From an uncultured Actinomycetes bacterium (lineage in GTDB: Bacteria > Actinomycetota > Geothermincolia > Geothermincolales > RBG-13-55-18), in contig CAKZMC010000065.1 in assembly GCA_937128055.1 (NCBI GenBank), positions 1 to 37,413 on the forward strand: a stretch of DNA of 37,413 nucleotides. Direction: 5' to 3'. The notes beneath the pieces are model-generated. The model worked only from the letters and a program-made list of their open reading frames with translations, did not search any database and was not told the DNA's origin. The position numbers and the translations under genes were made by a program. Shown piece by piece: positions 17,991 through 26,567 of this stretch; the stretch's first letter is position 1, and the number at the start of each line of letters is the position of its first letter.

Positions 17991-18623
17991 TCAGCACGCG
18001 GCGCCGGCCTTCCCGCGGCCGGCGGAGCGGCCTTCCGCCGCCTCCCGGTACCCCGGCGCCACTATACCCTCCATGATTATCTTCATAAAAGCGGTGTACA
18101 CCTCCTCAAGGCTGAGACCGCTCTCGATGAGCAGGTAGGGATTGCTGGACAGCTCCACCATTCCCTGCACGAGGTACGCGAACACCACCGGATTGACGTC
18201 GGACCTGAAGATGCCGGTGCGGGTACCCTCCTCGATGATGCTCACCACACCCCCGACGATCCTGCGGTAAAAATCTCCGTAGACGTTGAAGACATCCGGG
18301 AAAAAGGTCTCCACCTCCTTGACCAGCGAGGGCTTGATGTGGGAAAGCTCGTCCACGATGTACTTGCTTGCCAGGTACAGCTTGGTCATGGCGTCCTCGT
18401 CGAGGTCCATTATCTCCTGCATGCGCCTCAGGATCTTGCCGGCTCGCCGGTTCAGAACGGTGGTAAAGAGTTGGTCCTTGGAGGAAAAGGACTCGTAGAT
18501 GGTCTTCTTGCTCATGCGTAACCTCTGGGAGAGATCATCCATGTTGAAACGGCGGTAGCCGACCTCGAAGGCGAGTCTCTCCGCCTCTTCCAGGATCTTC
18601 CTGGTATTGCTATCCCTGCTCAC
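17991..18623 (-). CDS. TetR/AcrR family transcriptional regulator
   Basis: ILEEAERLAFEVGYRRFNMDDLSQRLRMSKKTIYESFSSKDQLF HTH; GTG start overlapping padR stop by 14 nt. Confidence 0.92.
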   Translation of the reverse strand: MSRDSNTRKILEEAERLAFEVGYRRFNMDDLSQRLRMSKKTIYESFSSKDQLFTTVLNRRAGKILRRMQEIMDLDEDAMTKLYLASKYIVDELSHIKPSLVKEVETFFPDVFNVYGDFYRRIVGGVVSIIEEGTRTGIFRSDVNPVVFAYLVQGMVELSSNPYLLIESGLSLEEVYTAFMKIIMEGIVAPGYREAAEGRSAGRGKAGAAC

Positions 18624-19215
18624 CTCTCGCCACGCCTTTCCGCTTACCGCCCTCAGCCGCCTTCCTCTCTCTCCCCTCCCCCGCGTCCACAGCGTCTATT
18701 TTATCAATAATGCTGCGAAGCCAGTCCGCCTCGACGCGATAGAGCCTCATCTCGTGCTCAAGGAGCACGGTGTGCATCTCCTCCGCTACGCCGGCCAGAA
18801 GATCCCTTTCGGTGGCGATGCGTTTCGCCTGGGCTTCCAGGAAGGATAGCCTTCTCTGCAGGGCCTCCCGCGCCTCCTCCGGGCGCAGGGCGTGCACGAA
18901 GGCTAGGCCTATGGCTCCCTCCCAGCGCAGCGGCTCCTCCTCGGCGCATATGTCGTACACCGCGTCCCGCAGCCTCTCCTCGCCTTCGGCGGTGATGCCG
19001 AAGACCCTCCTCTCCGGCATATTGCCGTCCTTTTCCATCCAGGAGCTCAGGCTTCCTTCTTTTTCCAGCCTGGCAAGGGCTTTATAGACTGCGACCTTGC
19101 TCACCCCGCTCCAGCGAAGGAAGCCTCGTTCTTCCATGATACGGAGAAGGTCGTAACCGTGTCTCTCCCCGCCCGCCAGCAACCCTAGGATCATCGTCTC
19201 CACGCGGGAGGTCAT
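18610..19215 (-). CDS. PadR family transcriptional regulator
   Basis: ILGLLAGGERHGYDLLRIMEERGFLRWSGVSKVAVYKALARLEKEGSLSS. Confidence 0.9.
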   Translation of the reverse strand: MTSRVETMILGLLAGGERHGYDLLRIMEERGFLRWSGVSKVAVYKALARLEKEGSLSSWMEKDGNMPERRVFGITAEGEERLRDAVYDICAEEEPLRWEGAIGLAFVHALRPEEAREALQRRLSFLEAQAKRIATERDLLAGVAEEMHTVLLEHEMRLYRVEADWLRSIIDKIDAVDAGEGRERKAAEGGKRKGVARGEQG

Positions 19216-19245
19216 ACCGGGTCCCCCTTTATTTCACCGTTAACT

Positions 19246-19260
19246 ATTTAACAGTTAAAT
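19246..19260. promoter_or_regulatory. Palindrome ATTTAAC-A-GTTAAAT upstream of the PadR gene, candidate operator
   Basis: Perfect 7-bp arms around a central A, about 30 bp upstream of the PadR start. Confidence 0.55.
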
Positions 19261-19451
19261 ATTTTTACATCGCTATTCTATACCATGACACGCCCCCGTT
19301 GACATCAGGCAAGCGGCATGCGGAAGCCTCCCTTTGAGGCGTGCATGCTGCCGCTGCATGCCGGGGGCGCGCCGTCAAGGATGCGTCCCGCGCGCTATTT
19401 GTACGCGCGGCAAACGCGCGCCGGGCGCAGCGGGCTGCCGGCAGATGGCGC

Positions 19452-20093
19452 TCACGGGAGCGGTGGGGCTTGCAGGCGGCCGTCGGCGAGGCCGATCAGG
19501 CGGCCGACCAGTTCGCCGCAGAGCATGCGCAATTCGAAGGCGTTGAAATAGCTGGTGGCCGAGGCGTCAAAGAGGATGCGCGCGCTGGGCGGGAACTCCT
19601 CGTCGCCCCTCCAGGCGATGAAAAGGAGGGGGAGCCGCGGGAAGGTGTTGAGCACCATGCCCAGATCGCCCTGCTCCACCTCTCTCCCCCCCAGCGCCAG
19701 GCAGGCCGACCTCATCGCCTCGAGGTCGTCGCCGAAACGGCGGCGCAGGCGATCCTCCACCGTGTCCGAGAAACTCTTCACGTAGAAGAGGCCGTCCTTC
19801 AGCTCGCGGTAGGGCACCCACTGGTTGGCCAAGGGCACGGCCCGCGCATTGGCGAGGTACAGGAGGGCGAGCAGCTTGATCACGAAGTTGTCGAGAAAAT
19901 CCGGCACCTCCATCTTGAGGTCGGGATGGGATATGCGTATCTCCCAGCGCAGGAAAGAGAGGCGCAGCTGGTTTCCCTCCAGGGGGACGCCCGCCGTTTC
20001 CGCGATCTCGTAAGCCTCCCGCGCGCGAAGCAGCTGGCTGGGTTCCGCGAAGGGGTCTTGCGGCCTCTCCGCACCCTCACCGTCCTTTTCCAT
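19452..20093 (-). CDS. DUF3786-like protein
   Basis: LRWEIRISHPDLKMEV...LLALLYLANARAVPLANQWVPYRELKDGLFYVKSF...FDASATSYFNAFELRML resembles DUF3786. Confidence 0.72.
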   Translation of the reverse strand: MEKDGEGAERPQDPFAEPSQLLRAREAYEIAETAGVPLEGNQLRLSFLRWEIRISHPDLKMEVPDFLDNFVIKLLALLYLANARAVPLANQWVPYRELKDGLFYVKSFSDTVEDRLRRRFGDDLEAMRSACLALGGREVEQGDLGMVLNTFPRLPLLFIAWRGDEEFPPSARILFDASATSYFNAFELRMLCGELVGRLIGLADGRLQAPPLP

Positions 20094-20154
20094 AGCCGTT
20101 CCCTTGTTCTCCGATCTCTCACAATGCGCAGCGAGCGCCGCCTCCCCAGGAGGC

Positions 20155-20889
20155 TCACGCGTGCGCCGGCATCGTCAGCACGCCGCACACCTTGGTGGGT
20201 ACGAGGGCGGAGAGCTCCTCCGACCACCGCACTAAAAGCTCCCCCGGGTAGGGCTGTACCTCTCGGTAAGACGCGTCGAGGGTGTTCTCCGCGCGGAACT
20301 GCTGCAGGACCAGCGATGCGGCGCCTTCGATGATACGGGCCAGGGAGAGCAGGTCCGAGAGATCCACCAGCCCCGGCACCACGGTACAGCGGAACTCGTG
20401 CTCTATCCCGCTCTCCAGCACCAGGGCTACGGACTCCCGGATGCGGTTGACGTCCACCGGTCGCCTCGCCACCATAGAATATTTTTCCAGCGATGTCTTG
20501 AGGTCCATGGCCAGGAAATCCAGCAGGCCCGCCTCGAAGAGCCTTCGCAGCACATGCGGGCGGGACCCGTTGGTATCCAGCTTGACCGCGAAGCCGGCTT
20601 CGCGCGCCTGCGAACACAGGCGTGGAAGGTCATCATGCAGGGTGGGCTCCCCTCCCGTGACGGACAACCCGTCTATCCATCCTGAGCGCGAGCGAAGGAA
20701 GGCCTCGACATCCTCCCATTCCATCCTCCCGCCGTCTTCGCCGCCTCCCCCTGCCTCCACCAGCTCCGGGTTCTGGCAGTAGGGACAGCGGAAATTGCAC
20801 CCGCCCAGGAAAAGCACGGCACAGATCTTGCCGGGCCAGTCTATCATGCTCGTGGGCAGCAAGCCCCGCAGGTTACGAAAACACGACAT
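20155..20889 (-). CDS. nrdG: Anaerobic ribonucleoside-triphosphate reductase activating protein (radical SAM)
   Basis: LGGCNFRCPYCQNPEL (CxxxCxxC); adjacent to nrdD. Confidence 0.9.
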   Translation of the reverse strand: MSCFRNLRGLLPTSMIDWPGKICAVLFLGGCNFRCPYCQNPELVEAGGGGEDGGRMEWEDVEAFLRSRSGWIDGLSVTGGEPTLHDDLPRLCSQAREAGFAVKLDTNGSRPHVLRRLFEAGLLDFLAMDLKTSLEKYSMVARRPVDVNRIRESVALVLESGIEHEFRCTVVPGLVDLSDLLSLARIIEGAASLVLQQFRAENTLDASYREVQPYPGELLVRWSEELSALVPTKVCGVLTMPAHA

Positions 20890-20892
20890 CTC

Positions 20893-21138
20893 TCAGTTTA
20901 CCCACTCGGCGATCTCGCTTGTGGTGGGCACGGTGCAGCGCCAGGCATGCAGCTCCATGCCCTCCTCGTCGACCACCACGATGGAAGGCGTGCAGAGCAC
21001 GCTGTAAAAGGCGGCCTCCGCCAGGCCGTCCACCTCTTCCACATCGAAGATCTCGGTCTGCGGGAAGCGTCCGGCCACTTCCTTGGCCGCCGGGCATTTC
21101 TGGCAATCTCGCTTGATAAAGACCTTAAGGTACTGCAT
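20893..21138 (-). CDS. Thioredoxin/glutaredoxin-like protein
   Basis: FIKRDCQKCPAAKEV (CxxC) and CTPSIVVVDEEG cis-Pro loop; overlaps the nrdD stop by 14 nt. Confidence 0.82.
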   Translation of the reverse strand: MQYLKVFIKRDCQKCPAAKEVAGRFPQTEIFDVEEVDGLAEAAFYSVLCTPSIVVVDEEGMELHAWRCTVPTTSEIAEWVN

Positions 21139-23920
21139 GCCTCATACCTCCTTTCATGTCCGTACGCACGCGGTCCTTCAGCTCCCCCAGCTTTCCCCTG
21201 TTCCAGGTCGTTATCTTGGAAAAATATCCCACTATGCGGGTGATGCCGTACACGTTCTTAGAGCCGCAGTCGCAGCACCTCTCGTGCAGGCCCCTATTGG
21301 TGCGCCTGCAATCGTTGCACACCGTGAACTCCGGGGAAAAGGCGATCTGGGAGGACTGGGTCTGGCGGAAGGTCTTGATGACGAAGTTCTTGATCGACTC
21401 CGGGTCGGGTTCGTGCTCCCCCAGCCAGATATGGCAGATGGCACCCGCCTCTATGAGCGGGTGAAAGAGGCTCTGCTTCCTCACCCTCTCGACATAGTCG
21501 ATGTCCGCGTACACGTTGAGGTGCACGCTGTTGGTATAGTAGTACTCCCCGTTATGCAGGTTTCCCTTGAGCACCCTGGACGCCTGCGCCGGGTAATACT
21601 TCATGTCCAGCTTCGCCAGGCGGTAGCCGCTGGACTCCGCCGGGGATTCCTCCAGCACCAGGTTGATGCCGTATTCCTTGGAAAGGTCCTCGCAAGCCCG
21701 TTTCATGTGCGCCACCACCTTGAGCCCGAACTTCAGGGCCTGTGTGGATTCGTGCAACTGCTGCCCGGTATGGTACTGCACCATCTCGTTGAGGCCCAGT
21801 AGCCCCGACAGGTAGGTCAATCTGTCTAGGCGGAGGTAGGGATCGCCGTCCTTGGCGTCGCAGAGCACGGAGAGGGGGCCGTTTACGCCCAGTTCAAGGA
21901 GGCCGGCGATGAAGTCCCTCTTCTGTATGTGTGCCCTAGCCACCATCTGCATGGCCTTCTGAAGCTCGGCGAAGAGGACCTCGTCGGAGCCGTTGGCCTT
22001 GTAAGCTATGCGGGGCAGGTTGATGGTGATGTTCTGCAGGGCGGTGAAACGCATCTTCTCCGGGGTCCTCGTCTCCTGGAGGTCCTTTTCCTTCAGGCGG
22101 AGCTTGAGGCGGCAGCACTGGGACACGGTGACCTCGTCGCCGCGGTCGAAGACGAAATAGGTTATCCCCTGGCGCGACGCCACCTTGCAGGCCAGCGAGA
22201 GAAACTCCTCGTGCCCCTCGGTGCGGAAGAAATCCTCGCTTATGTGGAGTAGGGGCTTGGGAAAGACGAAGGTCTTGCCCATGGCATCTCCCTCCAGGTA
22301 CACCTCGAAAAGGGCCTTGAGGAAGGTCTGCGCCTCCTTCTCGTATTCGCCGTAGGTCTTACCCGTGTACACGCCGCCGGGACCGATGGCCGGGGTGTCC
22401 CGGAAATGGCGCGGTATGTTCCAGTACAAGTTGAAATCCGTGAAGACGACCTGGCTGCCCCTTGCCCCCGCCAGCTGGTTGAATTCGTAGATGAGCATCT
22501 GCGCCAGCTGCCTGACGCGTTCGTATTCCAGGCCTACCAGGTAGGGGGCGAAGAACATGTTCACCGCCTCCCAGCCGATGGCGCCGGCATAATGAGACTG
22601 CAGGGTGGAGGCCATCTTGACCATGTGCCCGATGAGCACTTCCGGATGCTTGGCGGGACGCGAGGTGCTGGTTATGTTGGGGAGCGAGATGCCGTACTTC
22701 TTGATGTAATCGAGGCTGTGGCCGCCGCAATTATGGGAATAGATGCCGTTGGCGATGAGGGTCCCGCTCTCCGTGGTCACGTCGTAGACGTAGACGTCCA
22801 GCACCTCCACCGGCTCCACCATGATCACCCTGGCCATGTTCGGCGTTCCGCCGGACGACGTCCGCGCCCTTTCGCGACCCTTCTTCTCCCGGCGCGCAGC
22901 AGCCCTCGAGGCGCTGGCGACCATCTCGCTCAAGCGCCGCCTGGCCACCAGGATGTCCCCGGCGTTGAAGCGCAGCCTCAAGGTGGTGGCGTTGGCCTCC
23001 AGGAGGTGGGTGGCGTTTATCTCCTCCAGCTTGCGCGCCTTGCCCTCGGGTATCTCCAGGGTCTCCACCTCCTCGCCGACCTGCACCAGGGATGCCGGCT
23101 TTACCTCCTCCGCCGTGATCACCGGGTGATCGTGGGTGACGACGCAATACCTGCCGTCGGAAGTGGCGATGAAGACCATCTGTTTCCCGAGGCGGTCCTT
23201 CTTGACCACCCTCTTTATGCCCGTCCATTCCCCCGCGTGGTCGAGGATCTCCATGTCCGAGGGGTATTTAACCCTCACCGTGGGCTCCGGCCTGCTCTCC
23301 CCCGGGAGGAGATGGTAAAGCTGCTCCATGGTGGTGGTAAAGACCACGGGGGAGCCCTTGACCCTCCAGTGGATGACCGTGTCACCGAGGTAGGAATAAG
23401 GCCGGATGATGAAGCCCAGGTCGTGCAGGTGTATATCACCCAGCATGTGGGCGCGGGCGATATCCTCGGAGAAGACCTTGCGCAAGGCGAATTCCTTGAG
23501 GATGGCCTCCGCCAGCGTGAGGTTGATGGACTCCGGGTTATGGGTGGTGTTGCTGTTCTCCTTGTTGGCGCTGGTGATGATCTGCTCCACGTCGTACATG
23601 GGAAGGCCCAGGTGAGAGTGTTTCTTGTGCATGGTCCCCAGGCCCCGCTCGAGAAGCTCCAGGTCGACCAGCTCGCGGATGATGGAGGTGGTGACCGTGT
23701 TCATCCTGCCCTGGACTATCCTCTCCTCCACGCGGTCGGCTATCTCCTGGGCCAGCTCCGGGCTGGCCTCGGTCTCCAGGATGAGCGAGTTCACTATCTT
23801 GCTCTTATCCCAGAGGTTGATCTCCTCCTTCGACGAGGTACTTACAAGGAGGGCGATGTCCGTAGAATCCTCGGCGGCCTCCTTGCGCTTGAGAACCCTA
23901 ATGCTGTTGGCAGCCGTCAC
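21125..23920 (-). CDS. nrdD: Anaerobic (class III) ribonucleoside-triphosphate reductase containing an in-frame intein
   Basis: N-terminal ATP-cone-like region; GDIHLHDLGFIIRPY[intein]CGGHSLDYIKKYG; C-terminal CNDC...CCDCG zinc site and RIVGYFSKITTWNRGKLGELKDRV glycyl-radical region. Confidence 0.94.
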   Translation of the reverse strand: MTAANSIRVLKRKEAAEDSTDIALLVSTSSKEEINLWDKSKIVNSLILETEASPELAQEIADRVEERIVQGRMNTVTTSIIRELVDLELLERGLGTMHKKHSHLGLPMYDVEQIITSANKENSNTTHNPESINLTLAEAILKEFALRKVFSEDIARAHMLGDIHLHDLGFIIRPYSYLGDTVIHWRVKGSPVVFTTTMEQLYHLLPGESRPEPTVRVKYPSDMEILDHAGEWTGIKRVVKKDRLGKQMVFIATSDGRYCVVTHDHPVITAEEVKPASLVQVGEEVETLEIPEGKARKLEEINATHLLEANATTLRLRFNAGDILVARRRLSEMVASASRAAARREKKGRERARTSSGGTPNMARVIMVEPVEVLDVYVYDVTTESGTLIANGIYSHNCGGHSLDYIKKYGISLPNITSTSRPAKHPEVLIGHMVKMASTLQSHYAGAIGWEAVNMFFAPYLVGLEYERVRQLAQMLIYEFNQLAGARGSQVVFTDFNLYWNIPRHFRDTPAIGPGGVYTGKTYGEYEKEAQTFLKALFEVYLEGDAMGKTFVFPKPLLHISEDFFRTEGHEEFLSLACKVASRQGITYFVFDRGDEVTVSQCCRLKLRLKEKDLQETRTPEKMRFTALQNITINLPRIAYKANGSDEVLFAELQKAMQMVARAHIQKRDFIAGLLELGVNGPLSVLCDAKDGDPYLRLDRLTYLSGLLGLNEMVQYHTGQQLHESTQALKFGLKVVAHMKRACEDLSKEYGINLVLEESPAESSGYRLAKLDMKYYPAQASRVLKGNLHNGEYYYTNSVHLNVYADIDYVERVRKQSLFHPLIEAGAICHIWLGEHEPDPESIKNFVIKTFRQTQSSQIAFSPEFTVCNDCRRTNRGLHERCCDCGSKNVYGITRIVGYFSKITTWNRGKLGELKDRVRTDMKGGMRHAVP
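22730..23395 (-). other. Intein (222 aa, Ser1...His-Asn/Cys+1) in NrdD, no recognisable homing endonuclease
   Basis: SYLGDTVI (block A-like), DGRYCVVTHDHPVIT (block B, TxxH), VEVLDVYVYDVTTESGTLIANGIYSHN|C (blocks F/G); residues S176-N397 of the ORF. Confidence 0.93.
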
Positions 23921-23953
23921 TTCCCCTCCCCCTTTCTCTACGTGATAAAGGCT

Positions 23954-24430
23954 CTATGGCCTGCGGCTTTTTTCCACCTTTTTTTCCAGCAGCTGTCCCA
24001 GCTCGCTCTGGAATTCGCTGATATCCTTGAATTCCTTGTAAACCGAGGCGAAGCGCAGGTAAGCCACTTCGTCTATCTCCTTCAGCCTGCGCAACACGGC
24101 CATCCCTACAGCGCTCGACGCCACCTCCGCCTTCCCTTCCTCGCGCAGCTCCGCCTCTATCGCCGTCGCGAGGTCCTCTATCTCCTGGCTGGTAACCGGC
24201 CTCTTTTCAAAAGCCTTCCGCAACCCCGCGAGCAGCTTTTCCCTCTTGTACGGCTCCCTGTCACCGTTTCTCTTGATGATGGTCAGCGGCATCCTCTCGT
24301 ATCTCTCGAAAGTGGTGAACCTCTTTCCGCAGCCCTTGCAAGACCTTCTCCTTCTTATCGCCGCCCCGCTTTCCGCATTCCGCGAATCTATCACCTTGCT
24401 GTCCGGATAACCGCAAAAGGGGCATTTCAT
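23954..24430 (-). CDS. nrdR: Transcriptional repressor NrdR
   Basis: MKCPFCGYPDSKVIDSRNAESGAAIRRRRSCKGCGKRFTTFERYE; ATP-cone; start at MKCPFC. Confidence 0.97.
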   Translation of the reverse strand: MKCPFCGYPDSKVIDSRNAESGAAIRRRRSCKGCGKRFTTFERYERMPLTIIKRNGDREPYKREKLLAGLRKAFEKRPVTSQEIEDLATAIEAELREEGKAEVASSAVGMAVLRRLKEIDEVAYLRFASVYKEFKDISEFQSELGQLLEKKVEKSRRP

Positions 24431-24460
24431 ATAGCTCCCCTCCTCAGCCGGTACCTGCTT

Positions 24461-24515
24461 AATCAATATGTTGTATTGTAGACTAACATTAAAATACTAA
24501 ATATTGCGTTGTCAA
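24461..24515 (-). promoter_or_regulatory. nrdR-nrdD promoter with two NrdR-box-like sites
   Basis: - strand TTGACA (24510-24515), 16-bp spacer, TTTAAT (24488-24493). Boxes aatcaatatgttgtat (24461-24476) and atactaaatattgcgt (24494-24509) match acaCwAtATaTwGtgt at 12/16 and 13/16, centres 33 bp apart. Confidence 0.8.
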
Positions 24516-24588
24516 GCCTTTTTACCGATTTTTTGGAAATTCGCATTAACTTTTTACTAAAGGTTCTGAATCATTAAATTCCCTTTCT

Positions 24589-25347
24589 CTAAAGCTTAAT
24601 TTTATGGTTAGACTGTAAACTTACGGTCGAGGATTCCAGGTATCCCTCCCATTCCGGGAAAGAGGCCTCCAAGACCAGCTTTTCACTTTGCAAGCTGGCA
24701 TTTTTCAGCTTTGCGTCAAGTGGCAGCGATTGAAGGGCAGCGCGAAAACCGCCGCCATTAACCACTGGTTCATTATCCGATGCAACGCCGTTCTCGGATC
24801 GCGAGACATCAACTGGGGAGAACGTGAGCTCATTCATGCCCGAAACCTTCACCTCATATTGATATAAAATCCCCTCCCTGCTTGTCTCGAGGCAGCCGGT
24901 AGAGAGCGCTCCGGAGAAGGCTCCCATGCCGAGAAGCGCCGTTACCTCCCCCGCATCCAGCTCGATATGGGCCTGCATGCGTGAAAGGGAGTCTATGCGC
25001 AGGCTGCCACGCATAAGCGATGACATGCTCAGCTCGACATCGTACAGGTAGGCCGTGCAACGGTATGGGATGCCGCCCTCCCCTCCCGCGGTTGCAAGCC
25101 TGCATTCTCCCCGCCACGAGAGGCGCAGCTCGCCCAGGCGGTTACGGGCGAGGCTCACTATGAAGGGGAAGGCGCCTATGGACGCCTCCAGGTCCCCGGG
25201 GAGGCCATACTGGCGAGACAGGGCCCTCACCATCCCCTTCTGGCAAAGGACGGTAAGCGTGATCTCCGCGCCCAGCAGCAACGCGAGCACGATCACCAGG
25301 GCGAACAATAAGCGGCGCAAGGCACCCTCCTTACTTGACTCGTGCAC
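24589..25347 (-). CDS. DUF2993 (LmeA-like) membrane-anchored lipid-binding protein
   Basis: N-terminal TM; LSRQYGLPGDLEASIGAFPFIVSLARNRLGELRLS. Confidence 0.72.
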   Translation of the reverse strand: MHESSKEGALRRLLFALVIVLALLLGAEITLTVLCQKGMVRALSRQYGLPGDLEASIGAFPFIVSLARNRLGELRLSWRGECRLATAGGEGGIPYRCTAYLYDVELSMSSLMRGSLRIDSLSRMQAHIELDAGEVTALLGMGAFSGALSTGCLETSREGILYQYEVKVSGMNELTFSPVDVSRSENGVASDNEPVVNGGGFRAALQSLPLDAKLKNASLQSEKLVLEASFPEWEGYLESSTVSLQSNHKIKL

Positions 25348-25520
25348 CTCAATGATAATCGCCCCCGCTGACAGCGATTTCCTGCCGGGAAGTCATCGCG
25401 CGGTGGGGAAAGGTGAAGGGAAGTGGCGCGAGGATCCCTATATATCTCGCGCACATAAGAGTCGGGGTTCGTGAAAGGGTCAGCCTGCGGGCGTGGAGGG
25501 CCTTTCTGCCTGTGCCGCGG

Positions 25521-26567
25521 CTACGGGCCTTTGTTCTTGCGCAACAGGAAGTCGCGGTAGATGGATTCCTCCGTTTCCTCCTTGAGCCGGCGGGTCATGA
25601 GCCAGCGAGCCACCTCCGCGGGTTTGCTCTCCCCTTCCAGGATCGCCTTGACCCCCGCCGCGATGGGCGTTTCCACGCCCCTTTCCTGCGCCAGGCGCAA
25701 CACGATCCCGGTGGTGTAAATGCCCTCCACCACCATGCGGCTCGCCTGCAAGACCTCCTGCGGGGACCTTCCCCGTCCCAGTTCCTCCCCGAAACCGCGG
25801 TTGCGCGAATGGCGGCTTATGGAGGTGACGATGAGGTCTCCCATCCCGGAAAGTCCCGAGAATGTTATGGGGTTCGCGCCAAGGGCGGCCCCGAAACGGG
25901 CCATCTCCGCCAACCCCCTGGTGATCAGGCTCGCCTTGGTATTGTCTCCCAGGCCCAGCCCGTCCAGGACACCGGCAGCTATGGCCACGACGTTCTTGTA
26001 AGCGCCTCCGACCTCCACGCCTATGACGTCGCGGTTGGTATAAACGCGGAAATAATCGGAGCTGAAGACGGCCTGCAGCTCACTCGCCAGCCCCGCGTCT
26101 CCGCACGCTATCACCGTGGCGCTGGGAACCCTGCGCGAAACCTCCTCGGCGTGATTGGGGCCTGAGAGGACCGCCACGCCCCCTTGGGGATCGCGTTTCA
26201 TCTCCTGAGCTATAACCACGGAGAGCCTTTCCCCCTGGCGGTAATCGAACCCCTTGGCCAGGTTGAGCACCGCCGCCCCCCGCGGCACGTGGGAAGCCGC
26301 CTCCGCGGCTACCTCCCGCGTCCAGCGCGAGGGCACCGCCATAACCACGAGCTCCGCGCCCCGCAGCGCATCCTCCAGACGCGCGTGCGCCTCCATGCCG
26401 CGGGGAAGCTCCACGTCCGTCAGGAAGAGGGGATTGCGCCGCTCGCTATTGATGCCCTCCACCACCTCCGCCTCCCGGGCCCAGATGCGCAGCTCGTTCG
26501 CGCTGGAGGCGAGGTGGGCGGCCATGGCCGTCCCCCAGCTGCCCGCGCCCAGGACCGCTATCCTCAC
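25521..26567 (-). CDS. gpsA: Glycerol-3-phosphate dehydrogenase [NAD(P)+]
   Basis: VLGAGSWGTAMAAHLA, GPNHAEEV, GGAYKNVVAIAAG. Confidence 0.96.
   Translation of the reverse strand: MRIAVLGAGSWGTAMAAHLASSANELRIWAREAEVVEGINSERRNPLFLTDVELPRGMEAHARLEDALRGAELVVMAVPSRWTREVAAEAASHVPRGAAVLNLAKGFDYRQGERLSVVIAQEMKRDPQGGVAVLSGPNHAEEVSRRVPSATVIACGDAGLASELQAVFSSDYFRVYTNRDVIGVEVGGAYKNVVAIAAGVLDGLGLGDNTKASLITRGLAEMARFGAALGANPITFSGLSGMGDLIVTSISRHSRNRGFGEELGRGRSPQEVLQASRMVVEGIYTTGIVLRLAQERGVETPIAAGVKAILEGESKPAEVARWLMTRRLKEETEESIYRDFLLRKNKGP

Noticed and set aside
22730-23395. Homing endonuclease domain inside the intein
   Set aside because: The segment between blocks B and F is only about 100 aa, and no LAGLIDADG or HNH motif is visible
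22406-24481. 691-aa + strand ORF antisense to nrdD and nrdR
   Set aside because: Shadow of strong - strand coding in GC-rich DNA; His/Arg/Gly/Leu-rich composition, no recognisable motifs, and it crosses gene boundaries
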